A DNA stretch of 64,000 bases, taken from Diorhabda sublineata. Its lineage: Eukaryota > Arthropoda > Insecta > Coleoptera > Chrysomelidae. The stretch spans positions 12,043,653 to 12,107,652 of the forward strand of contig NC_079478.1 in the NCBI RefSeq assembly GCF_026230105.1. The letters run 5' to 3'. Shown here one piece after another: positions 12,205 to 23,546 of the stretch. Each line of letters starts with the position of its first letter. Position 1 is the first letter of the stretch. Made by a program: the position numbers and the translations under genes. A model generated the notes under the pieces. The model did no database searches and was not told where the DNA came from. It saw nothing but the letters and a program-made list of their open reading frames with translations.

Positions 12205-12495
12205 TATTGTTCGAATTAAATAAAAAGTTCTGATCGAAGTCTACCCAACTGTGAATCTCCTACATTGAAAGATTTCCCTTTATTTGTCCATTCCGTAAGC
12301 TCTAGGCGTTCACTAGTGCTTGTAATAACGATCGATGCATTGCAGCTTTTTATACTCTCCGAGGGTGACTGCAAGGGAAGTTGTGACGCGGTAACCAACT
12401 TATAGAGGGCACTGCTTTGTTCTAATGCGAGTTACAACTCGACGAATTGACTATTTTATCGTCGTTTGCTACAGCACAAGAGTAGGTTGTTAACA
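12205..12495 (-). mobile_element. Possible solo LTR
   Basis: On the minus strand the block starts TGTTAACAACC. It then carries a TATA box (GTATAAAAAGC), an AATAAA about 95 bases later, and a terminus ending near TTCGAACA. Base composition is markedly more balanced than the surroundings. TG...CA ends with an internal TATA box and polyadenylation signal in about 290 bases is the layout of an LTR. No second LTR, primer-binding site or matching target-site duplication was found, so it could also be an unrelated promoter-like segment or an exon. Confidence 0.35.
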
Positions 12496-12839
12496 CGAAC
12501 AAACACACTTTAGTTTTTATGAGACAGAATATAAAATGGATTAAGGGGACAGTAACAGTTTTTGAAAATCACCATATCGATATATTACATACAATACAGA
12601 TTAGAAATGTTTGTCTAAATTTTTTAATAATGATATTTATTATCAAACTTAATCGTAGTTTTTCAATAAAAAGTATTAAACGACGGGATAGAGAGAAATG
12701 CATTACTTTTCACGAAATACCTAAGCCGGGCCACTTTTTAAATACGAAGATGATTTCAGAAGTATCTAGCCTGACGTAATGATGATGTAGTTGCTTGAAA
12801 AATACCACTGTTTTAGAAAGTATACACTCTATACAGCAT
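12496..12839. other. AT-rich intron, nothing recognised
   Basis: The 86-residue frame at 12519 has no recognisable domain and AT-driven composition. Confidence 0.4.
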
Positions 12840-13880
12840 ATGTTTCAAGTTTGAAGACGCCACGTTGTTCAGTATTTGTTTGGCAGACATCAATAGTGAA
12901 CAATTTTAGTGAATTTTTAGACATGAAAAAAACTTTTATTTGAAAGGTGTTAGCCAAACCAATATAAAAGCTGAATTAGATTGTACTCTGGGCGAGACAG
13001 CTTCTTCGTTATCAATAGAAAAATATTGGGTAGCAGAGATTAAACCAGGCCGAATGACCTGCGAAAATCAGTATAGTACGGGTCGACCAAATGAGGTGAC
13101 GAGTCCAGAAATGTTGTAGAAAATCCACAAAGCGGTACTAGATGATCATCAACTAGAAGAGCGCGAGCTTAGCAGATATAGTAGGCATGTTAAAAAGAGC
13201 GGTACATCTCATATTAATTGAAAATTTGGATATGAGATGGGTGCCGCGTTTGCTCACACTGGAACAAAAACTGTTTGACAATGTTTCACAGAAATAAAGC
13301 CAAATTGTCATAACCATGGATGTAACGTGAGTCTATCACTTCACACCCGAATTAAAAGAATAACTAAAACAATGGATTGAAAAAGGATAACCAGCTCCAA
13401 AGAAGGCAAAGACCGTTCCATCTGCAGGTGTCGGTTTTTTGGGATGCGCGTGGTATAATCTTCATTGACTTGAAACTTGAAAATAAGAAAAGCAATCAAC
13501 GGCGTACCTTATGCCAGCTTATTGCAACGTTTGAGCGAAAAAATCAAGCAAAAGCGATCGCATTTGGTTAAGAAGAGAGTGTTGTTTTGTCAAGACAATC
13601 CACCAGCTCACACATCCGTTGTTGCAGTGATCAAAACTATCATTTTCTGTTCCCAGACTTAAAAAAATGGCTCGGTGATCCAAATTTTCCATCAACGAAG
13701 ACGTGATGATGGTAGTTAATGTCTATTTTGAGGAGCTTGACGATTCTTATTATAAAAAGGGTATCGAACTTATTGAACATCGCTGGGAGTGTGTGTGTAT
13801 AGAACCGAAAGGAAGCTACGTTGAAAAATAAATATTTTTTTTCCAAACTGTTGTGTTTTCTTTGTTGGACCAGGTACTTC
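12840..13880 (+). pseudogene. Mariner element, near full-length but broken
   Basis: Dead mariner (DD34D) copy. In several frames: TLGETASSLSIEKYW (first helix-turn-helix), STGRPNEVTSPEML, KIHKAVLDDHQLEERELS (second helix-turn-helix), MGAAFAHTG (the W-V-P-R-L-L-T region, degraded). Catalytic motifs can all be located: MDVT followed by VYHFTPELKE (first Asp), FWDARGIIFID (second Asp), LFCQDNPPAHTS (third Asp). After a deletion of the P-P-Y-S-P-D-L block come LKKWLGDPNFPS, YFEELDDSYY and IELIEHRWECV-like sequence, ending GSYVEK. At least five frameshifts or stops. Both element ends are probably close to the stated limits, but I could not pair terminal inverted repeats. Confidence 0.85.
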
Positions 13881-16879
13881 TGGGATCATCCTCGTATATC
13901 TTCTTTCTGTTTCTGTAGCTGAGTGACAGGTTTCTCTTACACTTACTTATTCCTCTGTTGAGCCAAACTTATTGGGATCGTATTTCTTGTAAATATTATT
14001 AACGAAAGCAGTATTCACGTTAAATATTTTTACATTTGTAATTAGAGCTGTACTTGAATTTCATTGTATTAAAACTTGTGTAGTTAAAAATTCAACACTG
14101 GAGTTTTAGTTTACTTCTTTTGCTGTTCAGTCCAAAACAGTTTGCTAATAGATTGCTGTTATTGACGCCAGGCACTAAGTATCTTGATCAAGTAGGTGAA
14201 TTTTTGTGGTTTTCCAAGATTTATATGAATATTATTTTATATCTTAATTAATTTAAGTATTTATGGCGTAGTCAAGTTAATTAAAGTGTTGCTTGTGTTT
14301 TCCTAAAAGTCATTTGAAGGAATCAGTCAAGTTTTATTGATCTTATACTGATCAAAAAGCAAATGGTTTTGATTATCTCAAGCAATGAATCAAAAGTTTA
14401 TCATTCAAGAAAATTGTTATAGTCAATACATCACAAGAAGATATCCATAAAATTTGAGCCGAATAAGACATTTTAATAATACGTTTGCCACATTATCATC
14501 GGGAATTCAGTCAATTAGAAAAAATATAGGCAATAGTAAAGAATGACTTAGCTTGATGAAACGTTAATTTCCAGCTAGATAACGTGTGGAAATTAATAGA
14601 AATGTAATTTAGTTAAGTAATAATTCAAAATTGGAAAATAAATTAATTAGTGAACTGTGAGGATAAGGTTCACAATGTAATAAGCAATGAATGAAATTAT
14701 TATTATTATGACAGTGTACTTTTAAACAAATTATTTATCCTACAATTCAACAAGTACAGAGTATTAATTACAGTTCAAATTTTATTAGGTGATGTAAGTG
14801 AATTTAATTTATTATTGTATTTTAAAAGATATTCTACAAAGATAATGACCATTGAAGTAGATACGTGATCCAGTCTACGTTTTCGTGTTTAATGATTTCA
14901 TTATTGTTGCTTTTGAGTTCTTGAGAAATTCACAAATCACTTGCGTGCCCGGGAGCAGATGTTGAGGGCAAACATCAATTTTATACTAATATTAAAAACT
15001 GTAAATCAATTATTTGATATTAAGAAAGACGCTTATAGTTTATAAGGATTAACGTTATTATTATTACTTGTAACCATTTTGAAATGGCTTCATATTCTAA
15101 GCGACTTTCGTTCTATGTAGTTTTTTGTCAGAAAAAGCGCAGTACTTGTTAAATCAAGACGTGCTAAGTAACATCAATCACTTTTACTGTTGTAATTGCT
15201 CTGTATAATGTATGAAATGTTAAAACTTCCCACAGTTCTTTTTACTTCTTTTTCGGTATCTTTGTTGCGTTTTTTTCGAACATCTATTAACCATACTTTT
15301 ATTCTGCATTCTTATAAATATTTTCACTCACGACTTGTTTCAAATTAAATTCCCACAAGAAACCGGATCCTACTATATATTAATGAAGTTCTCTGTACAT
15401 TTTAAAATAATACATATTAATTCAAACAAAAGGTTAATCATTCGATTAAAATTATTCACAATGTATTATCTTAACATTTAGATTTTTGAATTTAGTTGAA
15501 ATATTTTTCTCATTCAAAAACCACGCTTCTGATGTAGCCTTAATTAATTTGAAATTAAATACCAAGAGAAAGTCATAGTTGAATAAGATTTATTACATCA
15601 CAATAGTAATAGCAAGTTGGATGTCCACCTTCTTCTCTCAAGTGTTAGAATCTGAATTTTTATCTTCTAATATATTGACAAACTCCACCACATTATTTTC
15701 AATATCAACTATAATTTTTAAAGCAACACAACTTTCTCTAACTTGCGTCTACTTTAACATTAACCTTACCAAGGCACGTGCAAATAAAATTAATCACATA
15801 TTGTTGTCACAAACACAAATCATAGGAAACCGTCAATAGAAGAATGTTTTTTCGTTTATTTCTTTCTTTATTCAATATATGGACGATTGCTATAAAGGCA
15901 TTTTTCATGGTGTTACCAACAGATTATTTGTTAAGTAAAGTGACGAATGCTTATTATTTAGTTCGGATTCAAACAAACTAGGGCGAAGGGACGGTAAACT
16001 ACTAATGTTAAGTGGCTAATAATTATTTGGCATTTTATTATAATGTGAGGAAATCGGTCCTTAAAAAAATTTTATTCATATGGAATATTACAAAATAGTT
16101 GTTAACACAGATCTAGAGTTAATGATACACATAAAACGAATAACACTAGTTTAGGGCAGGCAGTTATCTCCAATCCAGACATCCGCCATTGAAAAAAACT
16201 AAATATCCGATTAAGGATATTGCTCAAAAAAATGTAAGAAAAAAAGGTCAAAATAGTGTCATTCATTGTTCAAAAGTTTAAAAATATTTTCACTATCGAT
16301 TGCAATACATAAACTAATTATATAACTGTGATATTTTTTCACAAATAGCATAATGTTCTCAATTTTCTGATGAAATGTATCACAATTTAAGCCGACATCA
16401 TCGTAAGTTATTGGTAATAAAGAGCCGTTGTTTATCAGAAATACTCTTCATAAGAAGCGAATGCCAATGTACTACTGTGTATTAAAAATGTCGATTCTTC
16501 GAAGAATGCGATTAATATCATTACTGCATCACAATTTGATAAAAGCTTGTAATATTAATGGCATTGTTTACTGAATACTTGGATGTTAAATGTGTGTGTG
16601 TCAGTTAGAAATTATAATTATAATGTGATATTTATCACCAGTCTGTTCACGCATCATAAAAATGTACGGTTATTGATGGTTGGAATGTTTTTAATCCAAC
16701 TGAGTGTACAAATAAATCTGTCTTTCTTCTAGTTTTATCTAGATTTTACCCTATTCACATGATTTATACAATACTTCTTCACGTAATCTCAGGCACAAGT
16801 GAAATTTTAGTTTTTAGAGTAGATGAATGAATACTTTCTCAAAAGACGTTAATTTTTTACATATTAACAATCAGAATAA
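13881..16879. other. AT-rich intron, nothing recognised
   Basis: Three kilobases of strongly AT-rich sequence with no coding motif. Small direct or inverted AT tracts only. Confidence 0.5.
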
Positions 16880-17440
16880 TTTAAACATTCTATGAGTGCA
16901 TTTGCTCGCTAGTGTTAGATAACCTAACATCTACAATGTTTCGTGAGGTTCTTAAACCTCATATTAGTTCTATTGGCTAACTTCTTTCAGTGTTTTTGCG
17001 TATACTGGCGTTAACACTCCTATAATAGATGATTTGGGTGGGTTTCTATAGCTTTGTGGTGTTTGATGATTGTCTCTTGGATAACGGGCACATGGTCATG
17101 GAGTCTACTACTAGTTGACGGAATTTCTTTCGATTGGGATCTCTGAAGAATATTTATATTAGATTTGAAAGCGCAACCCCACAGTTCTAATCCATGTGTC
17201 CATATAGGCTTGATGACAGATTTGTAGATAAGAGCTTTGTTCTCAAGTGAGACTTGGGATTTTCTCCCTATCTACCAATGTAGTTCTCTTGCTTTTATAT
17301 AAAGTTGTTTTCTTTTTTTGTGATATGATGTGAAGTTTTTTGTAGAAGACGTTAATTTGAAAATGGTTTTCAAATAAGTATAATTGAAATTTTGTCTCCA
17401 TTATTTGTTCTCTACTTGGAATCAGCATTTGAATTTTTAA
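16880..17440 (-). pseudogene. Jockey-like non-LTR retrotransposon, C-terminal fragment
   Basis: The minus strand reads GRKSQVSLENKALIYKSVIK, PIWTHGLELWGCAFKSNI and LQRSQSK, matching the end of Jockey-clade RT (family form I-x-K-P-I-W-T-Y-G-I-E-L-W-G-x-A-x-x-S-N). A deletion removes the A-P-W-Y-V block, and the sequence resumes with VIQETIIKHHKAIETHPN near the former C-terminus. The RT portion is open for some 40 codons, making this one of the better preserved LINE fragments here. It is the same clade as 8245-8700 but not the same copy. Confidence 0.8.
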
Positions 17441-19314
17441 ATATTTCCATGGGAAAGCGTTGAAGAAGTGACTCTTCTTTCCATGTATTATATTTCAAAA
17501 CTATTATTACGAAGAGAAAAAAAAATACTTCTCAAAGGTTTGTCTGTATCTATTTTATTCATTCATTTAGTCAGTTATCAAAAGTTAGACTCACAGTTTA
17601 AAAGTTGAGTCCCTTTCTCCAAATCAGTTTTATAACTACTCTGGGAGAAGGTTCAAACTGCGGAAACGTTGAAAACAGGTAGCTAACCGAGTACGCAGAT
17701 GCAAAGAACATTGATTTAGTGATTATGCAAATGTCATTAACATTTTATTATCAATTAATTTATAAACTATCAATTTTAAGACTAAAAGTCGGAAGCGATC
17801 TATAAAAAATATTTCGAAATTGCTATATTATAAAAAAAGAGTTTTGTCTTCGATCAATTAGTGATAACTCAACACTATAAAAATATAAAATATATGACTC
17901 AAAAATGGACTTGGGAATTAATCTGGATAGAACAATGTACATGTGTATTGAAAAATAGCGAAGTGAAAAAGTAAAAGCAACATTGTGAGGAGTATCACAA
18001 TAAACACTAAGAGATATAGCTGTTGAAAGTACGAACAAAGAAGATGTTCGAGACAACGAAAATAGATTTCTGGCTGAATGTTGCGGGAAAATATGGGATA
18101 GAGAGTATAACAAGAAAAAAGAATCATAGTGATCATTAAAACAAAATATACAATATTGAAATATAGACAAATGGGAACATGGTGGAAAAAAAGGTAGATA
18201 AGAGATAGGGAAATGTGGTCGAGAAGAATAAATAAATGTTATAGTGGATTGAAGATTAGGTATTGGATTCGTCAATGTAGCTTATAGAATGAAATAAACT
18301 GAACACAGAATAGCCTCAGCTTCAAGACAATCACCTCAAGTTGGTTATATCTATGAATGGATTCCGTGATCACCCGTATAAAGTTAGATAGATAAGTCCC
18401 AAGGCCTCAGATCTTGGAAGGGGTGGTCATAAAAGAAACATGCCGTCCCAGCGCCTCAATATTTTCACATCACCTCCAAAAAAGACCATCACAGGACCGC
18501 TGCTATCGGTGAACTTTCTGTGTTAAAACCAACTCATGTACACATATGTATGTGAACGCATAAGACAGGGTTTGAAACACTTCGCCTACAACTTGTGGAT
18601 GTACTAGGAAGCAAAGATAGAACTCGATGAGCAAAACAAATATTTGAGAAAGCATTTTGTGAATCATGTAGATGAAATCATCGGATAAAAGTGGAGCTCT
18701 CTCCGTAAACAAGTTCCTAGTTGATATCTCAATGAATGATATCTTTTTCCGAATCCGAATCTTAAAAGTAATAATCTGCTTCTATTTAGCTTCTCTAGAT
18801 CGTGAGAAGTTTTTTCAACTTCTTCCATGGTTTCCATCGCTTCTAACAAATGATTTAACTCAATATTAACAGCTATAAGTTTTGCTCTTTTGAATGCTTC
18901 GTTAAAATTTCACCGTATTTCTCATTATATCTCACAAAGTAATGGACACAAATACAAAGTAATATATTGTTTGAAGCAGTCCACATAGGTTTATAGCTGA
19001 CATGATAAGACAGAATGAACATTTATAATATATAAGTAAAGTAAGTAGCTCCTTTAAGATAACAGATAACTGAACATATTATCATAAGATTGGACATGAC
19101 ATTGTTCAATATATAACCATTACTGTCTTACCAACGTTTTTGTACACTCTCCAGCTGAGATTGATGCAATTTTTTGTATTTAATACATATCAGGTCTTTT
19201 TTATCGATTCACATAACTCATTTGTTCTATATGGGAAACATCTGGAGAGCAGTCGAATATTATTTTGTGGTATTTGGCTTCGTTAAGAATGCTATTTTTA
19301 ACCGCTTAGTCTAT
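17441..19314. other. Intron, nothing recognised; GC-richer patch at 18300-18560
   Basis: The longest frame of the window (150 codons, minus, 17823-18275) has no recognisable domain; its Ser/Phe/Ile/Tyr-rich composition fits antisense AT-rich DNA. The patch 18300-18560 is visibly GC-richer than its flanks and may be a fragment of an unidentified element. Confidence 0.35.
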
Positions 19315-19360
19315 GAGAGGGAGAGAGAGAGAGAGAGAGATAGAGAGAGAGAGAAAGAAA
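19315..19360. repeat. (GA)n microsatellite
   Basis: Mostly perfect GA dinucleotides with a single GATA interruption, ending in GAAAGAAA. Confidence 0.95.
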
Positions 19361-19730
19361 TGTTTTATTGTCAAAAGGTTCTTTACAATTTGTAAACAGA
19401 AGTTTGTAAAAAACAAAAAGAAAAACATAAAAATAACTGAATAAAGACAAAAATAAAATGATATCATGTCAATAATCCATTAAGTGTTGTGATACAAATG
19501 CTTCATTCATTTTTTTAAATGTCTGGATTATTATGTTTGGCAAGCAGGGAACTTGCATTCTTTTACAATGCTAGAGACATTGTATGATGAGATCGTTAGA
19601 GATTTCGTTATGGAAAGAAATACGATTTTTAATAGATTTAATACATTATCTACATCAGTAATAAAACTTATAATATTTGAAACTTTCAGTAGTTCTCCTA
19701 GCAGGCTACTTCTCAATCAATAAATTCATA
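19361..19730 (-). mobile_element. Possible 3' end of a non-LTR element
   Basis: On the minus strand this segment ends with a polyadenylation-like TTTTGACAATAAAACATTTC directly followed by the CT/GA microsatellite, which resembles a LINE or SINE 3' tail. A 61-residue minus-strand frame (19531-19716, with NVSSIVKECKFPACQT) lies just upstream. I cannot name the family; this is inference from the tail layout. Confidence 0.25.
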
Positions 19731-20349
19731 CTCATATGTATTTGAACAAATAACAAATAGTATTGTTCAGTATTTTGAGTAAATAAATAATAGAATATAC
19801 ATTCTACAGGATAATAAACTAAGCAGCATTTGTTTAACTTTTCGCAAAGTTTTTCAATAAAAGAACATGACTAGACCAATACATAAGAAGTTTTTTGAAT
19901 TTCGTGAAAACTTATTTTTAAGAATGTTAACATTGGAACATCAAAGTCATTCATTAAAAGTTAAAGAATCACAAGCAGAAAATACTATTACAACAACAGA
20001 ACAAAAATAACTAGAAACAAAAGCTCATTACATGGTAAAAGTCACTTTGCCTTGAATGATTATTAAAAACTGAAATTTTAATTATATTACCAGCAAATCA
20101 ATTTGTTAACAAATAAATGATGACATATTCTGTAGATTGGTTTTTCTGTTTGGTATAAAAAAATAACAGAAAATCAAATATTTAATAAATTGAGTGCGAA
20201 TAATCAACTGAAAAACCTTTTACAAATCTATCCCTATTCACTTGAAGTTTTCGAGGCTCAGTACACTTTCAGTGGACATAAATATGATGTATACTTTATA
20301 CGTGTTGTATACACGCAAGTTTTTCATTGCTATTACGACTATTTCTACG

Positions 20350-20720
20350 TACTTTAGACACACTTTCAGGTGCGTGAAACATACTTCAAGCGTTAAAGAA
20401 CGTATTATTAAGGTCTTCGTAGTGTAGTGGCTAGAGTACGATTCTCATGTGCAAGAGGTTACAGATTTAAGTCGCGGTGATGCCATTTTTTATGTTTCTA
20501 CTAACGTAGTAATAATTATATTTAGGTGACATTTGTACATGCTGAAGAGGAGAGACTAACTTATTAGCACAAAATCGTCTGTTATTTTGACAATTTCTAA
20601 TTCTAATATTGATTAAAATATTAATAAATATATAATTATACGTCTGCTCGATCTTTATAATACCCATTAATCTCGGTACAATTAATGAATCATTAATCAC
20701 TGCTGTCAGTTTCTCTCTTC
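20350..20720 (+). repeat. Dispersed repeat copy 1 with tRNA-like head
   Basis: Segments here recur at 48635-48830: TTTAGACACACTTTC matches CTTCAGACACACTTTC, and the block around TACTAACGTAGTAATAATTA followed by AGGTGACATTT and ACATGC is shared, as is a following GATTAAAAT-TTAATAA tract. The two copies differ by a stretch present only here that contains the tRNA-like segment. This is a dispersed, probably transposed family. Confidence 0.65.
20413..20481 (+). ncRNA. tRNA-derived SINE-like head
   Basis: TAGTGTAGTGG (20420-20430) fits the RNA polymerase III A-box consensus TRGYNNARNNG at every defined position. About 40 bases downstream AGATTTAAGTC is a degenerate B box. The 5' part resembles the D arm of a tRNA, but the acceptor stem does not pair well, so it is not a functional tRNA gene. 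It looks like the head of a tRNA-derived SINE or an old tRNA pseudogene. Confidence 0.4.
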
Positions 20721-20997
20721 ATTTAGCTATATTATATTGTTTTGTTACAAAAAATATGGTTTTCATAATTTTATCATGTAAAACACTACTCAATATTTTC
20801 AAAAAGTAAATTTTGCTAAACCAGATTCGAAATCGGGCATTTTGAAGGCAAGGAAGATTAAAACCTGAGGAGCGACATGAATATGACAGTAAACATCACC
20901 TAGTGAATAATAACCTCCATTATACACTTGTTTATAATATAGTATTATAAGGATAATTAACATTAAACTCTGTATTTCATAAAGTTTCTGCTTATAA

Positions 20998-21157
20998 AAA
21001 AATATTGTATGCAATTTGTGTGTAAAGGCTTTTTTAAAATTATAGTTATTTATGTAACAAGTGAGTAAAGTAGCCTTTTTTCGACAAATGTGAATATTGT
21101 TGAACCATTTCTGTCGAAAAAAGGCCTTTACACATGAATTACATACAATATTTTTCC
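20998..21157. repeat. Nested long hairpin repeat
   Basis: Outer arms: AATATTGTATGCAATTTGTG with GTGTAAAGGC (from about 21001) pairs with GCCTTTACACATGAATTACA and on to about 21157. Inner arms: AGCCTTTTTTCGACA (21072-21086) and TGTCGAAAAAAGGCC (21112-21126). A related hairpin with the same TGTATGCAATT and GTGTAAAG words is at 48853-48960. Likely a MITE-like foldback. Confidence 0.75.
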
Positions 21158-21817
21158 TGCTAGCGAAAATTTTATCAAAATATAAAAGATTAATGTTTAC
21201 GCACTTGAAAGTTTTTTACTCAAGGTAGTAGAAAAAATGGTTTTTTTTATATTTCAATGTTAAAAACTTGAAAATGAATCATTTTGCACTGAAATGAATT
21301 CAAACAATAGTTCTATAAATATTCCGAAGTCACTGCTTCAAGCTATTTCGTCCATTGTAGAAACATCTTTTCCAGAATTGTAAATTTTCAACTTGCAAGA
21401 GCGCAATAAAATGGACTAGGGGAAGAATAATCTGCTATAACAGTCCGTGAAATTCCTCTCTTTTTTTGTTTTTAACAGATCTATTTCCAACAGAATCTGT
21501 TAAATGTTTTGTTTGCTTTTTAACTGGCTCTTTATAACCTTACGGAAACCGTAAATATAAAACAAATTGAGAAACTTTGCGAGGAAGTTCAACAAATGCT
21601 GCTAAGTTTATTATCCTGTAGAATTTATGTTTTATTGTTTATTTACGCCTTAAAATACTAATTAATACTATTTAGTATTTGTTTAAATATTATATACGGG
21701 CGTGAATTTATTGATTGAGAAGTGTTAAGAGTAGCAGCCGAAGAAAACTAATGAAAGTTTTATATATTATTAAAAGTTTTGGTATCGTTATAGATACTGT
21801 CGTGTATCTATAAAAAA
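21158..21817. other. AT-rich intron, nothing recognised
   Basis: No motif seen; this may be decayed 5' sequence of the hAT-like piece that follows. Confidence 0.4.
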
Positions 21818-22160
21818 TTGTCTACCGTTTCAGAGGTAGACACAGAAGCTCCAGAGATCTCATCATACAATGTTCTTCACCTTGTCAATCATAATTTAGT
21901 TGTTTTAGTTATAAAAATGAGTGGAATTATTGAAATTGAAATTGAAAGAACCAAATACCTCACGATAATATTCGACTGTACTCCAGATGTTTCCAATACA
22001 GAACAAATGATTCATGTAAATCAATACGTGGATAGACTTGAAACGTTTTAAATGAAAAAACTTGCATTAATCTCCGCTGGAGAGACAGAAGAGTACGAAA
22101 AATTCAGTTCAGAGAGTAATTACTTAGATATGAACAATATCGTGTCCAATTTTATGAAAT
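21818..22160 (+). pseudogene. hAT-like transposase fragment
   Basis: The frame reads IEIERTKYLTIIFDCTPDVS followed by NTEQM, matching the conserved start of the RNase H-like catalytic core in DUF4371/TTF-type hAT transposases (family form A-K-Y-Y-x-I-I-x-D-x-T-P-D-x-S-x-x-E-Q-M). The first catalytic Asp is within FDCTPD. The frame stops at 22051 and the distal part is gone; weak continuation to about 22160. Same protein type as the fragment at 9985-10345, which covers a later region, so both may derive from one family. Confidence 0.68.
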
Positions 22161-22751
22161 TAGGTATGATTTTGATTGTAATACATGCTTCAATAAAAAA
22201 ATGAGGAAATATTTATAAAATCACGTGATTTAATTAATTTTTATATGAAACAAAACGTTCTATTCTGCATTTACATCACTTAACAAGTGTTGAATGTAAT
22301 AAACTTGATTTTACTAATTTTCTAACGATTTTTGTGAAATTAACCATTTAGTAGGGTTTTTGCCAAATAAAGCTTTAAATGTAAAATAGCTTTGATATCT
22401 CAATGAATACCAAGTGTGGGCGTTTGATGTTTATAGTGAGATTGAGAGCAATGGGATAAAATTAAAAGCCTCTACAATTTATAGTGTTACTATGTTCATT
22501 TGAACCCAACTTCTAGACCTCTACAAAAACAAGAGAGCTTTTATAGTTCTTACCATATCAATTGTAGAAGACAATAGAAGACAAAAGACATGTGAGGAAC
22601 AATCAATATTTCATAAATATGCAGGGTACTCATACCAAATTAAGAAATGAAATATAATGTTTACTCCCCATATAAAATTCCAATGAAAACATCGAATCGT
22701 AAACATAAATGCATTGGCCGAAGCTGTATGTACACAGTTTCTTTGAAATAT
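22161..22751. other. AT-rich intron, nothing recognised
   Basis: No motif seen. Confidence 0.4.
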
Positions 22752-23350
22752 CTATGCTAGACAGTCTGCGATCAGTGGCTTCGTTTGGTGAGATTTGTTT
22801 AATTCATAAATTTCTTTAAATAAATAGAAATATAGCTTATAAGTTGTATCTTCAGCGTTGCTGTTCTCGTTATAAACATTTGGTGAAGAATTAAGTGGCT
22901 GCAATGACTTATTCCGGGGTGATTCTGGACTAAAATATCCTGGATAGTTTGGAGCATAGCTCTAAGACATATGCTTGTATTTTTTCAAAACAGCCATGAT
23001 CTCCATTTTGGCATCCATTTTCTAGTCTGGATAAATTGAATTTAAATCATCAATCAGATATAACGCAAAGTTGTATTCGGGTTCACTTTCACCACTTTTT
23101 CTGTCTTTATTCATCCTCTCGTCCATCCTTTGCAACTTTTTAAACATTTTATCCTCAGCATCATAACATTTTTTCTTTCTTTTCTCTGTTGAATAATCAT
23201 CGTTTTTGTTTATTGTGTTTCAAATCTCTTTTGATGCCTTTTTTTTCAAATTACGATCACTAAATTCGCTGCTTCTTGGTTCCATATTACGTAACGATTT
23301 TGAATTTCACTTATAAATGTATCAATATCCAAATATCCCAATGATACCAT
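22752..23350 (-). pseudogene. MADF/BESS-domain protein pseudogene
   Basis: From an ATG at 23350 the minus strand reads MVSLGYLDIDTFISEIQNRY then VIW, and after a one-base shift FSDRNLKKKASKEI. This matches the MADF (Myb/SANT-like) DNA-binding domain, whose hallmark is F-I-x-x-I-x-x-R-x-x-L-W followed by Y-x-D-x-x-x-K-x-x-x-W. A Lys/Glu-rich linker follows, then EYNFALYLIDDLNSIYP and MDAKMEIMAVLKKY, resembling a BESS protein-interaction motif. Stops: TGA where the MADF Trp is expected (KEI-stop), one inside the BESS-like region, and one after YKHMS; the frame ends at 22752. MADF-BESS proteins occur as host regulators and as the second ORF of PIF/Harbinger transposons. The GC-rich palindromic block just upstream favours a transposon origin (inference). 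Confidence 0.7.
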
Positions 23351-23391
23351 GATGATACATACCTACATCCTCTTACAATCGTGTCTCATTA

Positions 23392-23546
23392 GGGGCTGAA
23401 GTAAGGTGAGGCGCACGGGTTGGTGTTTGCACGCGACAGTACAAAACGGCTGCTATTCGCAGCGATCTCGTTGCGTGTTCGCAACGAATTCGCTGCGCGT
23501 GCGAGGCGTGATCGTTACGCGCCCGCTTCGTTTTAAAGACGTTCGA
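23392..23546. repeat. GC-rich palindromic block (possible PIF/Harbinger terminus)
   Basis: In strongly AT-rich surroundings this block is GC-rich and CpG-dense. A near-perfect hairpin has 19-base arms at 23458-23476 and 23479-23497 (17 of 19 matching), built from GCAGCGA, CGTTGCG and their complements. It starts TTAGGGGCTGAAG; TTA followed by GGGG resembles a PIF/Harbinger junction with its three-base target duplication. No matching opposite end was found, and the orientation relative to the MADF pseudogene is unresolved. Confidence 0.5.

Noticed and set aside
17823..18275. Longest open frame of the window (150 codons, minus)
   Set aside because: Ser/Phe/Tyr/Ile-rich, no domain, no conserved motif, and a second overlapping frame of similar character; typical of antisense AT-rich DNA.
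20413..20481. A functional tRNA gene
   Set aside because: The acceptor stem does not pair and the B box is degenerate; kept only as a SINE-like head or relic.
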